From NCBI RefSeq assembly GCF_009617595.1, contig NZ_WIXK01000001.1, positions 434,001 through 498,000 on the forward strand: a stretch of 64,000 nucleotides of DNA, written 5' to 3'. Origin of the DNA: Tritonibacter aquimaris (GTDB lineage Bacteria; Pseudomonadota; Alphaproteobacteria; Rhodobacterales; Rhodobacteraceae). The notes beneath the pieces were generated by a model, which was not told the DNA's origin, searched no databases, and worked only from the letters and a program-made list of their open reading frames with translations. The translations under genes and the position numbers were made by a program. Positions 35,725 through 45,487 of this stretch are shown one piece after another. The first letter of the stretch is position 1, and each line of letters begins with the position of its first letter.

Positions 35725-38115
35725 ATGACAGCCGATATTCAACATCTAAAAACCATTGAACAGCGGCTGTTGTGGCTGTCTCATTGGATGATCCACCACG
35801 CCAATCACATCCGCCCCAAGGTGGATGGGATCAAAACCGGCGGCCATCAGGCCTCATCGGCATCGATGGTATCGATCATGACCGCGCTCTATTTTTCTGC
35901 GCTGAAGCCCGAAGATCGGGTTGCGGTTAAACCCCATGCATCGCCGGTTTTTCATGCGATGCAATATCTGATGGGCAATCAAAGCCGCGAAAAAATGGAG
36001 AACTTTCGCGGCTTTGGCGGGGTGCAAAGCTACCCCAGCCGCACCAAGGACGTAGATGATGTGGATTTCTCAACCGGATCGGTTGGTCTGGGTGTGGCGA
36101 TCACCTCATTTGCTGCGCTCATTCAGGATTATATCCGCGCCAAAAGCTGGGGGGCTGATGCTCCAATGGGCCGGATGGTGGCGCTGGTTGGCGATGCCGA
36201 ACTTGACGAGGGCAATGTCTATGAGGCGCTGCAGGAGGGGTGGAAAAACGATCTGCGCAACACATGGTGGATCATTGATTACAACCGTCAGTCGCTGGAT
36301 GGGATTGTGCGCGAGGGTCTGTTTGAACGCGTCGAAAAGATCTTTGATGCCTTTGGCTGGGATGTGGTGCGGATCAAACATGGGGTGTTGCAGCGCAAAG
36401 CTTTTGACGAGCCAGGTGGTGACAGGCTGCGCGATTGGATCGACAGCTGCCCCAATCAGGATTATTCGGCCCTGACATTCATGGGCGGCGCGATCTGGCG
36501 CAAACGCCTGATGGAGGATCTAGGCGATCAGGGTAATGTCAGCGCGCTGATTGATCGGCGCAGTGATGAAGAACTTGCGGCACTGATGGAAAACCTTGGT
36601 GGAAACTGCGTCGAAACCATGGCTGAGACTTTTGACGCCATTGATCACGACCGCCCCACCTGTTTCCTGGCCTACACCATCAAGGGCTGGGGCACGCCGA
36701 TTGCCGGGCACAAAGACAACCACGGTGGGTTGATGAACAACAGCCAGTTTGAGGACTGGCAGCGCCATATGGGGGTCGCCAAGGGCGAGGAGTGGGAGCC
36801 GCTGGCGACCGTGGCAGACACAGGGGCGCTGGGCGATTTCTTGTCAAAGGTTCCGTTTTTTGCCAAAGGTCCGCGGCGCTACGTCGATCAAAAACTCCCA
36901 GTGCCAACAATTGCAAGTGAGAGCTCGCGCGAAATCTCGACCCAGATGGCTTTTGGCAAAATCCTTGATGACCTCTCCAAAGGCGACAGTGATCTGGCGG
37001 CGCGTATTGTCACCACGTCTCCTGATGTTACCGGGACCACAAATCTTGGCCCCTGGGTCAATCGCCGCAAACTGTTTGCGCGTACCGCGCAGGCCGATGC
37101 CTTTATCGAAAACCGCATCCCTTCTACCGCCAAATGGGAGTTCACGCCGGAAGGCCAGCATATTGAACTTGGCATTGCCGAGATGAACCTGATGCTGCTT
37201 TTGGCGGCGGCGGGATTGTCGCATTCCTTGTTTGGCAAGCGGCTGATCCCAATTGGCACGGTCTATGATCCGTTTGTGGCACGCGGGCTCGATGCGTTGA
37301 ACTACGCCTGTTATCAGGACGCGCGGTTTATACTGGTTGGCACGCCGTCTGGGGTAACGCTTGCCCCAGAAGGTGGCGCGCATCAGTCGGTTGGCTCTCC
37401 GTTGATTGGAATGAGCCAGGACGGGCTGGCCAGTTTTGAACCCGCCTTTGCCGATGAGCTTTCGGTGATCATGGGCTGGGCGTTTGATTATGTGCAGCGC
37501 GACGGCGAAGGTGATCCCTGTGAACGCACCTGGCTGCGCGACGAAACCGGTGGCTCGGTCTATCTGCGCCTGACCACCAACCCGATAGAACAGCCCGGCA
37601 AACGTAATGATGATGCCTTCCGTCAGGGGGCGATTGATGGTGCTTATTGGTTGCGCCAGCCCGGCCCCAATTGCGAGGTGGTGATTGCCTATCAGGGTGC
37701 AGTCGCCCCCGAAGCGATTAAAGCCGCGGGGATGATTGGCGAAACTCGGCGTGAAGTTGGGGTGCTGGCGGTCACGTCGGCAGACCGTCTGAATGCGGGC
37801 TGGACGGCAGCGCAACGGGCGCGTTCCCGCGGAAACCCGGCAGCAATCTCACATATCGAAACCCTGATGGCGGAACTGCCGCCCCATTGTAAAATCATCA
37901 CAGTTATAGATGGGCATCCGGCAACACTGTCGTGGCTTGGCAGTGTACAGGGCCATCAGACCATCCCGCTAGGTGTTGAGCATTTTGGCCAGACCGGAAC
38001 CATCGCCGATCTGTATCGCCACCACGGCATTGATGCTGCGGCAATTGTCGAAAAGGTGAACGGGCTAACAGATGGGCGGGCTATGCGGCGGCGTCTTTCA
38101 GCGCATCAAATGTAG
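35725..38115 (+). CDS. mdeB: thiamine-diphosphate oxoacid dehydrogenase E1, MdeB-like
   Basis: A 796-residue transketolase-superfamily protein of the homodimeric pyruvate dehydrogenase E1 (AceE) type. The diphosphate-binding motif is VGDAELDEGNVYEAL with the closing asparagine in DYNRQSLDG; the N-terminal KVDGIKTGGHQASSAS, central TYTIKGWGTPIAGHKDN-like YTIKGWGTPIAGHKDNHGG and ELGIAEMNLM are conserved. Placed right behind methionine gamma-lyase, it most likely oxidises 2-oxobutyrate, as MdeB is proposed to do. It is about 90 residues shorter than E. coli AceE. No E2 or E3 gene is nearby, so partners must come from elsewhere. Confidence 0.88.
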   Translation: MTADIQHLKTIEQRLLWLSHWMIHHANHIRPKVDGIKTGGHQASSASMVSIMTALYFSALKPEDRVAVKPHASPVFHAMQYLMGNQSREKMENFRGFGGVQSYPSRTKDVDDVDFSTGSVGLGVAITSFAALIQDYIRAKSWGADAPMGRMVALVGDAELDEGNVYEALQEGWKNDLRNTWWIIDYNRQSLDGIVREGLFERVEKIFDAFGWDVVRIKHGVLQRKAFDEPGGDRLRDWIDSCPNQDYSALTFMGGAIWRKRLMEDLGDQGNVSALIDRRSDEELAALMENLGGNCVETMAETFDAIDHDRPTCFLAYTIKGWGTPIAGHKDNHGGLMNNSQFEDWQRHMGVAKGEEWEPLATVADTGALGDFLSKVPFFAKGPRRYVDQKLPVPTIASESSREISTQMAFGKILDDLSKGDSDLAARIVTTSPDVTGTTNLGPWVNRRKLFARTAQADAFIENRIPSTAKWEFTPEGQHIELGIAEMNLMLLLAAAGLSHSLFGKRLIPIGTVYDPFVARGLDALNYACYQDARFILVGTPSGVTLAPEGGAHQSVGSPLIGMSQDGLASFEPAFADELSVIMGWAFDYVQRDGEGDPCERTWLRDETGGSVYLRLTTNPIEQPGKRNDDAFRQGAIDGAYWLRQPGPNCEVVIAYQGAVAPEAIKAAGMIGETRREVGVLAVTSADRLNAGWTAAQRARSRGNPAAISHIETLMAELPPHCKIITVIDGHPATLSWLGSVQGHQTIPLGVEHFGQTGTIADLYRHHGIDAAAIVEKVNGLTDGRAMRRRLSAHQM

Positions 38116-38261
38116 CCTTTAGGGGCGATCTTGCAGCTGATCTGCGCCCTAGTTGCGTGGGTCAGACTGCTGCGTGATCCTTTGGCATTTAATCCGTCGT
38201 CACGTCACCTGAGCTGGATCGCCGCATGTGCCGGTGGACAGAGATCTGGTGATATGTGAGG
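38116..38261. other. gap between mdeB and the cobalamin riboswitch
   Basis: The first 146 bases of a 398-base gene-free stretch that must contain the promoter of the riboswitch transcript. I see no obvious hairpin terminator for mdeB. Confidence 0.4.
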
Positions 38262-38446
38262 GTGCCCTAGATGGTGTTCGGCTTTATCGGCCGACTGAAA
38301 AGGGAATGTGGTGCGGGTTTCTGCCCTATGCCACAACTGCCCCCGCAACTGTAAGCGGTGAGTGACCCCGAAAAACCACTGGTGTGCTAGCAAGACACGC
38401 CGGGAAGGACGGGAAAGCGATGATCCGCAAGTCAGGAGACCTGCCA
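38262..38446 (+). promoter_or_regulatory. cobalamin (AdoCbl-type) riboswitch
   Basis: The conserved elements appear in order. A 5' stem region (GGTGCCC and later AAAAGGGAA) is followed by GCCACAACTGCCCCCGCAAC, GTAAGCGGTGAGT and CCACTG, then CGGGAAGGACGGG and the B12 box GCAAGTCAGGAGACCTGCC. This is the core of class I cobalamin riboswitches. It lies about 70 bases before a 119-codon gene and ahead of the split metH genes. Such elements usually switch expression off when cobalamin is bound, which is unexpected in front of a cobalamin-dependent enzyme. Confidence 0.92.
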
Positions 38447-38513
38447 TCTCCGGCGCATCTGTGCCGCAGTCACCTTAACTTGGGCGGGGCGCCCTTGGCA
38501 GGAGCGACAAGAG

Positions 38514-38873
38514 ATGGACGGCACAGACCGAAACAACAGATCAATCCCCCACAAACACATGCGCGGGGCGATCACCTTGGAACTGACGATTTCACAACTT
38601 GATACTGGCTACATGCCGCCTGAACGCGCGCAAGAGGTTGGGCAGCTCGGCTATATGCAATGGCTGGGTGTGCAGCCCGGCGCGGCAAACTATCTGACCC
38701 TAGCACAACAAGCGCTGGATAAGGCGCGGCCCTTTGCGGAAAATTCACCGGCTGTTGCGGTATTTTGTGATCTGCTGAAAGCCTCGCTGAAAAGGCCGCT
38801 CAAACCGCTGGTTCTGGCCTTGCCGGTTAAGCAGCGGCGCGGTGGTGCCCGCGCCCGTCGCGCGGCCCTGTGA
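38514..38873 (+). CDS. 119-residue hypothetical protein under the cobalamin riboswitch
   Basis: The ATG follows AGGAG-like GGAGCGACAAGAG about 70 bases after the riboswitch. The product is soluble with a helical middle (MPPERAQEVGQLGYMQWLG, LTLAQQALDKARPFAE) and a basic end (KQRRGGARARRAAL). I do not recognise the family and claim no function. An internal ATG 15 codons downstream is an alternative start. It sits between the riboswitch and metH, on the same strand, with a 240-base gap to metH. Its position suggests expression that depends on cobalamin status. Confidence 0.6.
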   Translation: MDGTDRNNRSIPHKHMRGAITLELTISQLDTGYMPPERAQEVGQLGYMQWLGVQPGAANYLTLAQQALDKARPFAENSPAVAVFCDLLKASLKRPLKPLVLALPVKQRRGGARARRAAL

Positions 38874-39026
38874 TCTGATATTTTCCAAGCGCACGCAGTG
38901 TCTGCCTGACCGATGCTGCGGTTTAAGCGCTGCACCGGCTGGCAGACGAGCGATCGTATTGTTGCCGCTGGTTTGGTTGCGTTCAGCCAAATCGCGGATC
39001 ATTGGGGTGTTTTATATTACCCACAT

Positions 39027-39064
39027 TCATAATCTTTTCTCATAACTATCATTTCACCTCATAA
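39027..39064 (+). promoter_or_regulatory. AT-rich region with three TCATAA repeats before metH
   Basis: TCATAA occurs at 39027, 39040 and 39059 in an AT-rich stretch 50-90 bases before the first metH gene. It may be a separate metH promoter or a regulator site. Repeat spacing is irregular, so the call is weak. Confidence 0.3.
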
Positions 39065-39114
39065 TTCGGGAGCGTTATACAGTCGGCCTAAACAGCCGAT
39101 TGGATCATACGCTT

Positions 39115-40167
39115 ATGCTTGACTTCTCCCTGCCCGATTCACCCGCCACAGTGGCGCTCCGCGAAATAGCGGCGCAGCGCATCCTGATATTGGATGGGGC
39201 TATGGGGACAATGATCCAGACGCTGAATATGACCGAAGAGGATTTCTCGGCCAAAGGTCATATCCACGGCCCCGGCTGTCGTCATCATTATCATCCTGAG
39301 CATCCGCAGCAGGGCAACAATGACCTGCTGGTGCTGACCCAGCCCAAAGCCGTTGAAGACATCCAGTTCGATTTTGCGATGGCGGGTGCGGATATCCTTG
39401 AAACCAATACGTTTTCTTCCACCACCATCGCGCAGGCTGACTATGGGCTTGAGGCTGCGGTGCATGATCTCAATGTGGCTGGTGCCCAGGTTGCACGCCG
39501 CGCCGCAGATCGCGCCCAGGCAGCAGATGGCAAGCCACGCTTTGTTGCGGGCGCTGTTGGGCCCACCAACCGCACCGCATCAATCAGCCCGGATGTGAAC
39601 GATCCCGGATACCGCGCCGTGACCTTTGATGATCTGCGCAAAGCCTATGGTGAACAGATCGACGGGTTGATCGAAGGCGGCTCTGACCTGATTCTGATTG
39701 AGACGATCTTTGACACGCTGAATGCAAAAGCTGCGATTTTTGCAGCCTTTGAAAGCTTTGCCAAAGTGGGCCGCCGCCTGCCCCTGATGATTTCGGGCAC
39801 CATTACCGACGCGTCAGGACGCACGCTGTCGGGGCAGACTCCCACCGCATTCTGGCATTCGGTGGCGCATGCGCGACCGTTTACTGTTGGGCTTAACTGT
39901 GCGCTGGGCGCGGAATCCATGCGTCCGCATATGGCTGAAATCTCTGGTGTCGCCAAAGCGCTGACCTGCGCCTATCCCAATGCGGGCCTGCCCAATGAGT
40001 TTGGCCAATATGATGAAACGCCCGATCAAACAGCGGCTCAGGTCGAAGAATTTGTACGCGATGGTATCTTGAACGTGGTTGGCGGCTGCTGCGGCACCAC
40101 TCCCGATCACATCCGCGCAATTGCAGAAACAGCAGCGGGTTATAGCCCGCGAAAGGTGCCAGCATGA
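39115..40167 (+). CDS. methionine synthase, homocysteine-binding part (split MetH)
   Basis: A 350-residue homocysteine S-methyltransferase domain equal to the N-terminal quarter of MetH. It begins [20 protein letters not shown], has [12 protein letters not shown], and carries the zinc cysteines in [10 protein letters not shown] and [11 protein letters not shown]. It ends at the linker that in one-piece MetH joins the pterin-binding domain. The next gene starts inside its stop codon (ATGA overlap), so both parts are made together. The ATG at 39115 is preferred over an in-frame TTG five codons upstream; the ribosome site is weak for both. Confidence 0.92.
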   Translation: MLDFSLPDSPATVALREIAAQRILILDGAMGTMIQTLNMTEEDFSAKGHIHGPGCRHHYHPEHPQQGNNDLLVLTQPKAVEDIQFDFAMAGADILETNTFSSTTIAQADYGLEAAVHDLNVAGAQVARRAADRAQAADGKPRFVAGAVGPTNRTASISPDVNDPGYRAVTFDDLRKAYGEQIDGLIEGGSDLILIETIFDTLNAKAAIFAAFESFAKVGRRLPLMISGTITDASGRTLSGQTPTAFWHSVAHARPFTVGLNCALGAESMRPHMAEISGVAKALTCAYPNAGLPNEFGQYDETPDQTAAQVEEFVRDGILNVVGGCCGTTPDHIRAIAETAAGYSPRKVPA

Positions 40168-42896
40168 CCCGCTATCTTCGTCTTTCCGGTCTGGAACCTT
40201 TTGTTCTGACGCCTGATATTCCCTTTGTGAATGTGGGGGAACGCACCAATGTCACAGGCTCGGCCCGTTTTCGCAAACTAATCGTCAACCGCGACTTCGC
40301 TACGGCGCTGGATGTGGCGCGGGATCAGGTTGAAAACGGCGCGCAGATCATCGACATCAATATGGATGAAGGCCTGATCGACAGTAAGCAGGCAATGGTT
40401 GAATACCTCAATCTGATTGCCTCAGAGCCTGATATCGCCCGCGTGCCGATCATGATCGACAGCTCCAAATGGGAGGTGATCGAGGCCGGTCTACAATGTG
40501 TGCAGGGCAAACCGGTGGTGAACTCAATCAGCCTGAAGGAAGGCGAAGACGCGTTTCGCCATCACGCCGGGCTGTGTCTGGCCTATGGTGCAGCTGTTGT
40601 CGTTATGGCCTTTGATGAGACCGGTCAGGCGGATACTTTTGAGCGCAAGACAGAGATCTGCGCCCGCGCCTATCGCATTCTGGTGGATGAGATGGGCTTC
40701 CCGCCGGAAGATATCATCTTTGACCCAAACGTCTTTGCCGTTGCCACCGGTATTGAAGAACACGACAACTACGGCGTGGATTTCATTGAGGCCACGCGCT
40801 GGATCCGTAAAAACTTGCCCCATGCGCATATCTCTGGTGGGGTGTCGAACCTTTCATTCAGTTTCCGTGGCAATGAACCCGTGCGCGAAGCGATGCACGC
40901 GGTGTTTCTGTATCATGCCATTCAGGCGGGTATGGATATGGGGATCGTCAATGCGGGGCAGCTGGCGGTCTATGATCAGATCGATCCCGACCTGCGCGAG
41001 GCCTGCGAAGATGTGGTGCTGAACCGCACACCAAAATCCGGCGGCACCGCAACGGAAAACCTGCTGGACGTTGCCGAACGCTTCCGTGGTGGCAAACGCG
41101 AAGAAAAAGTGCGCGATCTGGCCTGGCGCGAGTGGTCGGTTGAAAAACGTCTCGAACATGCGCTGGTCAATGGTATCACCGAGTTTATCGAAGAAGATAC
41201 CGAAGCGGCCCGGCTTGCGGCAGAGCGCCCCCTGCATGTGATTGAGGGGCCGCTGATGGCCGGTATGAACGTTGTGGGTGATCTCTTTGGCGCGGGCAAA
41301 ATGTTCCTGCCACAGGTGGTGAAATCTGCGCGGGTGATGAAACAGGCTGTCGCGGTTCTGTTGCCCTATATGGAAGAAGAAAAGCGCCAAAATGGTGGCG
41401 AAGGCCGCCAGTCCGCGGGCAAGGTCCTGATGGCCACTGTCAAAGGCGACGTACACGATATTGGCAAAAACATCGTGGGTGTAGTGCTGGCCTGTAACAA
41501 CTATGAGATTGTTGATCTTGGCGTGATGGTGCCACCGCAAAAGATCCTTGAGGTCGCGCGTGAGGAAAAGGTCGACATTATTGGCCTTTCCGGTCTGATC
41601 ACACCCTCGTTGGATGAGATGGTGCATCTGGCTTCGGAAATGGAGCGTGAAAACTTTGACATCCCGCTACTGATTGGCGGGGCAACGACATCCCGGGTAC
41701 ATACGGCGGTGAAGATCGCGCCGCGTTACAATCGCGGTCAGGCAGTATATGTGACCGACGCCAGCCGTGCAGTGGGTGTGGTGGGTGCACTTTTGAGCCC
41801 CACGCAAAAGCCCGACTATGTTGCAGGCATTCAGGCCGAATACGCCGATGTTGCCGAAAATCATGAACGCAGCGAACGGGCCAAGAACCGCCTGCCGCTT
41901 GCCAAGGCGCGCTCTAACGCGTTGCAGCTGGATTGGGGCGCCTATTCACCGGTTGCGCCCGCATTCACCGGCACCCGCGTGATTGAAGACTGGGATCTGG
42001 CGGAAATCGCCCGCTATATCGATTGGACGCCGTTTTTCCACACATGGGAGATGCGTGGCACCTATCCCAAGATCCTTGAGGATGAGAAAAAAGGCGAAGC
42101 CGCCCGCGCGCTGTTTGCGGATGCGCAGGAGATGCTTGAAAAGATCATCTCCGAGCGTTGGTTCAACCCACGCGCGGTTGTGGGGTTTTGGCCCGCCAAT
42201 GCCACTGGTGATGATATCACGCTTTATACTGGCGAAGATCGTTCAACCGAGCTTGCGATGCTGCATACATTGCGCCAGCAGACCTCAAAACGCGGTGATC
42301 GCCGTAATGTAGCGCTGTCTGATTTTGTGGCCCCCGAAGGTAAAGGCGCGGATCATGTCGGTGGTTTTGTGGTCACCGCAGGCCCCGAAGAGATCGAAAT
42401 CGCAGAGCGTATGGATAAGGCCAATGACAACTACGGCGCAATCCTGGTAAAAGCGCTGGCGGATCGCTTTGCCGAAGCCATGGCAGAGATGCTGCATGAA
42501 CGCACCCGGCGTGAGTTCTGGGGATACGCAAAGGATGAAACCTTTGATCCCCAAGAACTGATCAGCGAGCCTTATGCGGGCATCCGTCCTGCCCCCGGTT
42601 ATCCGGCGCAGCCCGATCACACTGAAAAGCGAACGCTGTTCGAACTGCTGGATGCCGAAGCTGCGGCTGGGGTGCAGTTGACCGAAAGCATGGCGATGTG
42701 GCCCGGCTCTTCTGTGTCTGGGCTCTATATTGCCCACCCAGAGAGCTATTACTTTGGCGTGGGCCGCGTAGAGGAAGATCAGGTTGCAGATTATGCCGCG
42801 CGCAAGGGTATGGATGTAGAAGAAGCCGAGCGCTGGCTGGCCCCTGTTTTGAACTACATTCCAAGTGCAAACAAAAAGAAACAAGCTGCGGCGTGA
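40164..42896 (+). CDS. metH: methionine synthase, folate/cobalamin/activation part (split MetH)
   Basis: A 910-residue protein with the remaining MetH modules. The pterin-binding barrel is at about 1-270 ([28 protein letters not shown]). The cobalamin cap and binding domains follow at about 310-550, with DVHDIGKNI and lower ligand His431, then [11 protein letters not shown] and [11 protein letters not shown]. The AdoMet reactivation domain fills the rest ([28 protein letters not shown]). With the gene before it, total length is near 1,260 residues, as in intact MetH. It transfers methyl from methyl-H4folate to homocysteine. Confidence 0.95.
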   Translation: MTRYLRLSGLEPFVLTPDIPFVNVGERTNVTGSARFRKLIVNRDFATALDVARDQVENGAQIIDINMDEGLIDSKQAMVEYLNLIASEPDIARVPIMIDSSKWEVIEAGLQCVQGKPVVNSISLKEGEDAFRHHAGLCLAYGAAVVVMAFDETGQADTFERKTEICARAYRILVDEMGFPPEDIIFDPNVFAVATGIEEHDNYGVDFIEATRWIRKNLPHAHISGGVSNLSFSFRGNEPVREAMHAVFLYHAIQAGMDMGIVNAGQLAVYDQIDPDLREACEDVVLNRTPKSGGTATENLLDVAERFRGGKREEKVRDLAWREWSVEKRLEHALVNGITEFIEEDTEAARLAAERPLHVIEGPLMAGMNVVGDLFGAGKMFLPQVVKSARVMKQAVAVLLPYMEEEKRQNGGEGRQSAGKVLMATVKGDVHDIGKNIVGVVLACNNYEIVDLGVMVPPQKILEVAREEKVDIIGLSGLITPSLDEMVHLASEMERENFDIPLLIGGATTSRVHTAVKIAPRYNRGQAVYVTDASRAVGVVGALLSPTQKPDYVAGIQAEYADVAENHERSERAKNRLPLAKARSNALQLDWGAYSPVAPAFTGTRVIEDWDLAEIARYIDWTPFFHTWEMRGTYPKILEDEKKGEAARALFADAQEMLEKIISERWFNPRAVVGFWPANATGDDITLYTGEDRSTELAMLHTLRQQTSKRGDRRNVALSDFVAPEGKGADHVGGFVVTAGPEEIEIAERMDKANDNYGAILVKALADRFAEAMAEMLHERTRREFWGYAKDETFDPQELISEPYAGIRPAPGYPAQPDHTEKRTLFELLDAEAAAGVQLTESMAMWPGSSVSGLYIAHPESYYFGVGRVEEDQVADYAARKGMDVEEAERWLAPVLNYIPSANKKKQAAA

Positions 42897-42913
42897 GCCC
42901 GGCTTTCTAAATC

Positions 42914-42963
42914 ATATCCTCCGGAAACGCAGTCTTTTTCGCAGCACTGTTTCCGGGGGATAT
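42914..42963. terminator. long inverted repeat after metH
   Basis: ATATCCTCCGGAAAC pairs with GTTTCCGGGGGATAT over 15 bp (one G-U) around a 20-base loop that contains a T-run. Likely a transcription end between metH and the convergent MerR-type gene, though the classical trailing T-run is absent. Confidence 0.55.
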
Positions 42964-43008
42964 GGCATCTAAGATCGCTACAGCATTATGCGCGGTTCTT
43001 TTTAAGAC

Positions 43009-43404
43009 CTAGCGTTTGTCGGCCTTATGGGCCACGCGCAGCAATTTACGAAACTTTGGACATTCAAGTTGGTGCTCAGCCGGGCAGTCGGCGACATGGC
43101 GCATCATCTTGGTCAACGCCTGCAGGCGCAGGATCTCTGCATCCAGCGCATCTGCACGGGCGTGGACCTTGTGGCGGGGGATGTCGAATTTGCCATTCAG
43201 GCCAAAGATCTCGGAAATCTCATCCAGCGAAAACCCGGCGGCCTTGCCCAATGAAATCACCGCAAGCCGTTCCAGCACCCCATGATCATACTGGCGGCGC
43301 AGCCCATTGCGGGCGCAGGATTCAATCAGCCCCAGTTTCTCATAGTAACGCAGCGCGGATGCTGTGATGCCTGCGCGTTCCGTGACCTCGCCGATATCAA
43401 GCAT
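43009..43404 (-). CDS. MerR-family regulator with C-x7-C motif
   Basis: A 131-residue MerR-type protein. The winged helix-turn-helix has MLDIGEVTERAGITASALRYY and IESCARNGLRRQY, then AVISLGKAAGFSLDEISEIF. A coiled dimerisation helix is followed by a C-terminal cysteine pair spaced C-x7-C (DCPAEHQLEC), the spacing seen in metal-sensing CueR, although the rest of the metal loop differs. An AGGATAGGG ribosome site selects the ATG. Its start is 85 bases from the divergent MFS gene, so it probably controls that pump. Confidence 0.87.
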   Translation of the reverse strand: MLDIGEVTERAGITASALRYYEKLGLIESCARNGLRRQYDHGVLERLAVISLGKAAGFSLDEISEIFGLNGKFDIPRHKVHARADALDAEILRLQALTKMMRHVADCPAEHQLECPKFRKLLRVAHKADKR

Positions 43405-43488
43405 TTGCCCTATCCTTTGGTCTTGACCTAAAGCTGGCTTCAAGTCGTAGCCTGCCCTCTCTTTCAGGTCAATCCACAGGAAAACGCC

Positions 43489-44883
43489 ATGTCTACGTCA
43501 TCTCATGCACTCAGGCTTTTGGGGCCCTGTTTGTCTATTGTTCTGGGCTCCATGGGGATCAGCATCGCAGCAGTGGCACTGCCCACGCTGGAACAACATT
43601 TTCAGAATGCGGCCTGGGACAGCAGCTTGGTTGTTTCGGCCTATATATTGACCATCACCGCAGCGATCGTGCCAGTGGGCCGTGCCGGAGATGTCTATGG
43701 CAAACGCCTGGTTTTGCTATTGGGGGTGTTGATCTTTGCCACTGGGGCCTTGTTTGCAGGCTCAGCAAGCACCCTGCCCGGTGTGATCCTTGCACGTGCG
43801 GGCCAAGGGCTTGGCGCGGCGGCGATGCTTTCGATGCCAGTGGCACAGGTACGCGATGTAATCGGCGATGAAGGGGTTGGCCGTTGGATGGGTACAATGG
43901 GATCCATGTCGGCCATTGGCACCGCGCTGGGCCCCACATTGGGGGGCGCGCTGCTTGCACAATTTGGCTGGCAGATGGTGTTTTTGCTACAATTGCCGCT
44001 GGCTGCACTTACGGCAGTGTTGATTGCGCTCTGGACGCCCAAATCCGCGGGTCACACAAACAAAAGCGGTTTTGACATACAAGGCGCATTGGTCTTGGCG
44101 CTGCTGATGGTCAGTCTGGTCCTGCTAGTGAGCGATGTTGGTGAAACTTTGGCAGAGCTTAAGCTTGCGCTGCTTGGGCTGCCATTGCTGTTGTGCGCTG
44201 TATTTGTGCATATTGAACGGCGCAGTGTCGATCCGGTGATTGATCTCATCTGGTTCAAATCGCGGCGTGTTTCCGCCAGTCTGATGATGAACGCGCTGGT
44301 GTCGATGATCATGATTGGCATGTTGGTGGTTGGGCCGTTTTTTCTGACGCTTGGATATGGTCTCAGCACGGCTGAAATGGGCGCGGTCATGGCGGTTGGG
44401 CCAGTGTCTTCTGCTGTGTATGGCCGTGTTGCAGGCCAATTGACCGACTATCTCTCGCCAGAACGCTCGCTTCTGTTGGGGTGTTTTGGCATGGTTTTGG
44501 GGGCTGCGCTGATGGCGGCCTTGCCGATCATTTTGGGGGTCTGGGGCTTTGTGATCGCTTTTCTGGTGCTTGCGCCGGGCTATCAACAGTTTCTGGCCGG
44601 GGTGAATACCGCCGTTATGCAGCTGGTCCCGGCGCAAGATCGCGGCCGCGCCTCGGGGCTTTTGAACCTTGCGCGCAATCTGGGCTTTATGCTGGGTGGT
44701 GCTTTAATGGGGGCAGCCTTTCGCGCGTCGCTGGGCCAGCGCGATCTGGCAGCGGCTTCGCCTGCTATTGTACAGCAGGGCTATATGCTGACCTTTGTGT
44801 TGGCTGCGGTGCTGGCAATCCTTGCCCTGATCCTTGGGCGCTGGGCTTTTCACAGGCCAGAGCCAAGAACTTCAGGTATATGA
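43489..44883 (+). CDS. MFS drug/solute exporter, DHA2 (14-helix) type
   Basis: A 464-residue inner-membrane protein with about 14 hydrophobic helices. Motif A-like GRAGDVYGKRLVLL follows helix 2, and antiporter motif C appears as GTALGPTLGGALLAQFGWQMVF in helix 5, which identifies the proton-driven DHA2 export group. Substrates cannot be read from sequence. It is divergent from the MerR-type gene, which fits induction by an effector that is also a substrate. Hairpin sequence follows its stop. Confidence 0.9.
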   Translation: MSTSSHALRLLGPCLSIVLGSMGISIAAVALPTLEQHFQNAAWDSSLVVSAYILTITAAIVPVGRAGDVYGKRLVLLLGVLIFATGALFAGSASTLPGVILARAGQGLGAAAMLSMPVAQVRDVIGDEGVGRWMGTMGSMSAIGTALGPTLGGALLAQFGWQMVFLLQLPLAALTAVLIALWTPKSAGHTNKSGFDIQGALVLALLMVSLVLLVSDVGETLAELKLALLGLPLLLCAVFVHIERRSVDPVIDLIWFKSRRVSASLMMNALVSMIMIGMLVVGPFFLTLGYGLSTAEMGAVMAVGPVSSAVYGRVAGQLTDYLSPERSLLLGCFGMVLGAALMAALPIILGVWGFVIAFLVLAPGYQQFLAGVNTAVMQLVPAQDRGRASGLLNLARNLGFMLGGALMGAAFRASLGQRDLAAASPAIVQQGYMLTFVLAAVLAILALILGRWAFHRPEPRTSGI

Positions 44884-44895
44884 TTTTACAAAATC

Positions 44896-44919
44896 TCCAC
44901 CCGCGCTGTGGCGGGTGGA
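44896..44919. terminator. hairpin after the MFS gene
   Basis: TCCACCCGC and GCGGGTGGA form a 9-bp stem with a 6-base loop 12 bases after the stop. The following bases lack a clear T-run. Confidence 0.5.
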
Positions 44920-45226
44920 AGCAAAATCAATAAACGTCACGCCGATAGTGGCGGTTGTTGCGTTGATTGCTGAGATAGGATGCCGCCTCTGCTTTGTCAG
45001 CAAGGGTTTTAACGCCTCTATCAGCGCCACCTGCATTTCCTTGGCTGCTTTACACTCGTCCAAGCGGTGCCGGATCTGGTGTTTTTAGAGGTGAATTTGT
45101 GTTTAAGGCTTGGGTAATCCGACAATACTGCAAATCAAACCCGCAGTTCTGCTCTGTTGGTTTGCGGGTAAACCCTATGGCGTTAACCATGTTTTCCAAT
45201 CAGATTGCCTGTAATCGTCGCGCGCG

Positions 45227-45241
45227 TTAAGCTCAGGTTAA
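45227..45241. promoter_or_regulatory. CtrA-type site TTAA-N7-TTAA in the gene-free region
   Basis: TTAAGCTCAGGTTAA is an exact match to the full CtrA consensus of alphaproteobacteria. No gene starts within the next 300 bases on the plus strand, so its target is unknown. Confidence 0.4.
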
Positions 45242-45271
45242 GGAAGTGATCTGGTTTTGCGCGCTAAGCAT

Positions 45272-45487
45272 GCGTTTTGCACATGTGCAGGTATGCGCTT
45301 GGCTTATCGCCTTTGCAGCTGCATTTATGTCGAAGCGCGCCAGGTTTCGCCGCGAAAAGTAAGATTTGAGCTTAATCTTGTTGCTCTGCACGACAGATCA
45401 AGCCCTGCGCTAGCGCAAAGTGATTTGAATTTTTGGCGTGACATTCTGCCGAAAACGCAAAACGACGCGCGTTTTGCACAAATGCAG
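45272..45487 (+). repeat. pair of 19-base direct repeats about 200 bp apart
   Basis: GCGTTTTGCACATGTGCAG (45272-45290) and GCGTTTTGCACAAATGCAG (45469-45487) differ at two positions. Both contain the TTTGCA core also seen in the gcdH-LysR intergenic region. Confidence 0.5.

Noticed and set aside
40160-40170. Frameshift error explaining the split metH
   Set aside because: The second gene has its own ATG in a clean ATGA overlap exactly at the domain linker, and both ends look conserved; an error cannot be fully excluded.
44872-45063. 63-codon minus-strand frame after the MFS gene
   Set aside because: Overlaps the MFS stop and hairpin, with no ribosome site; kept as unsupported.
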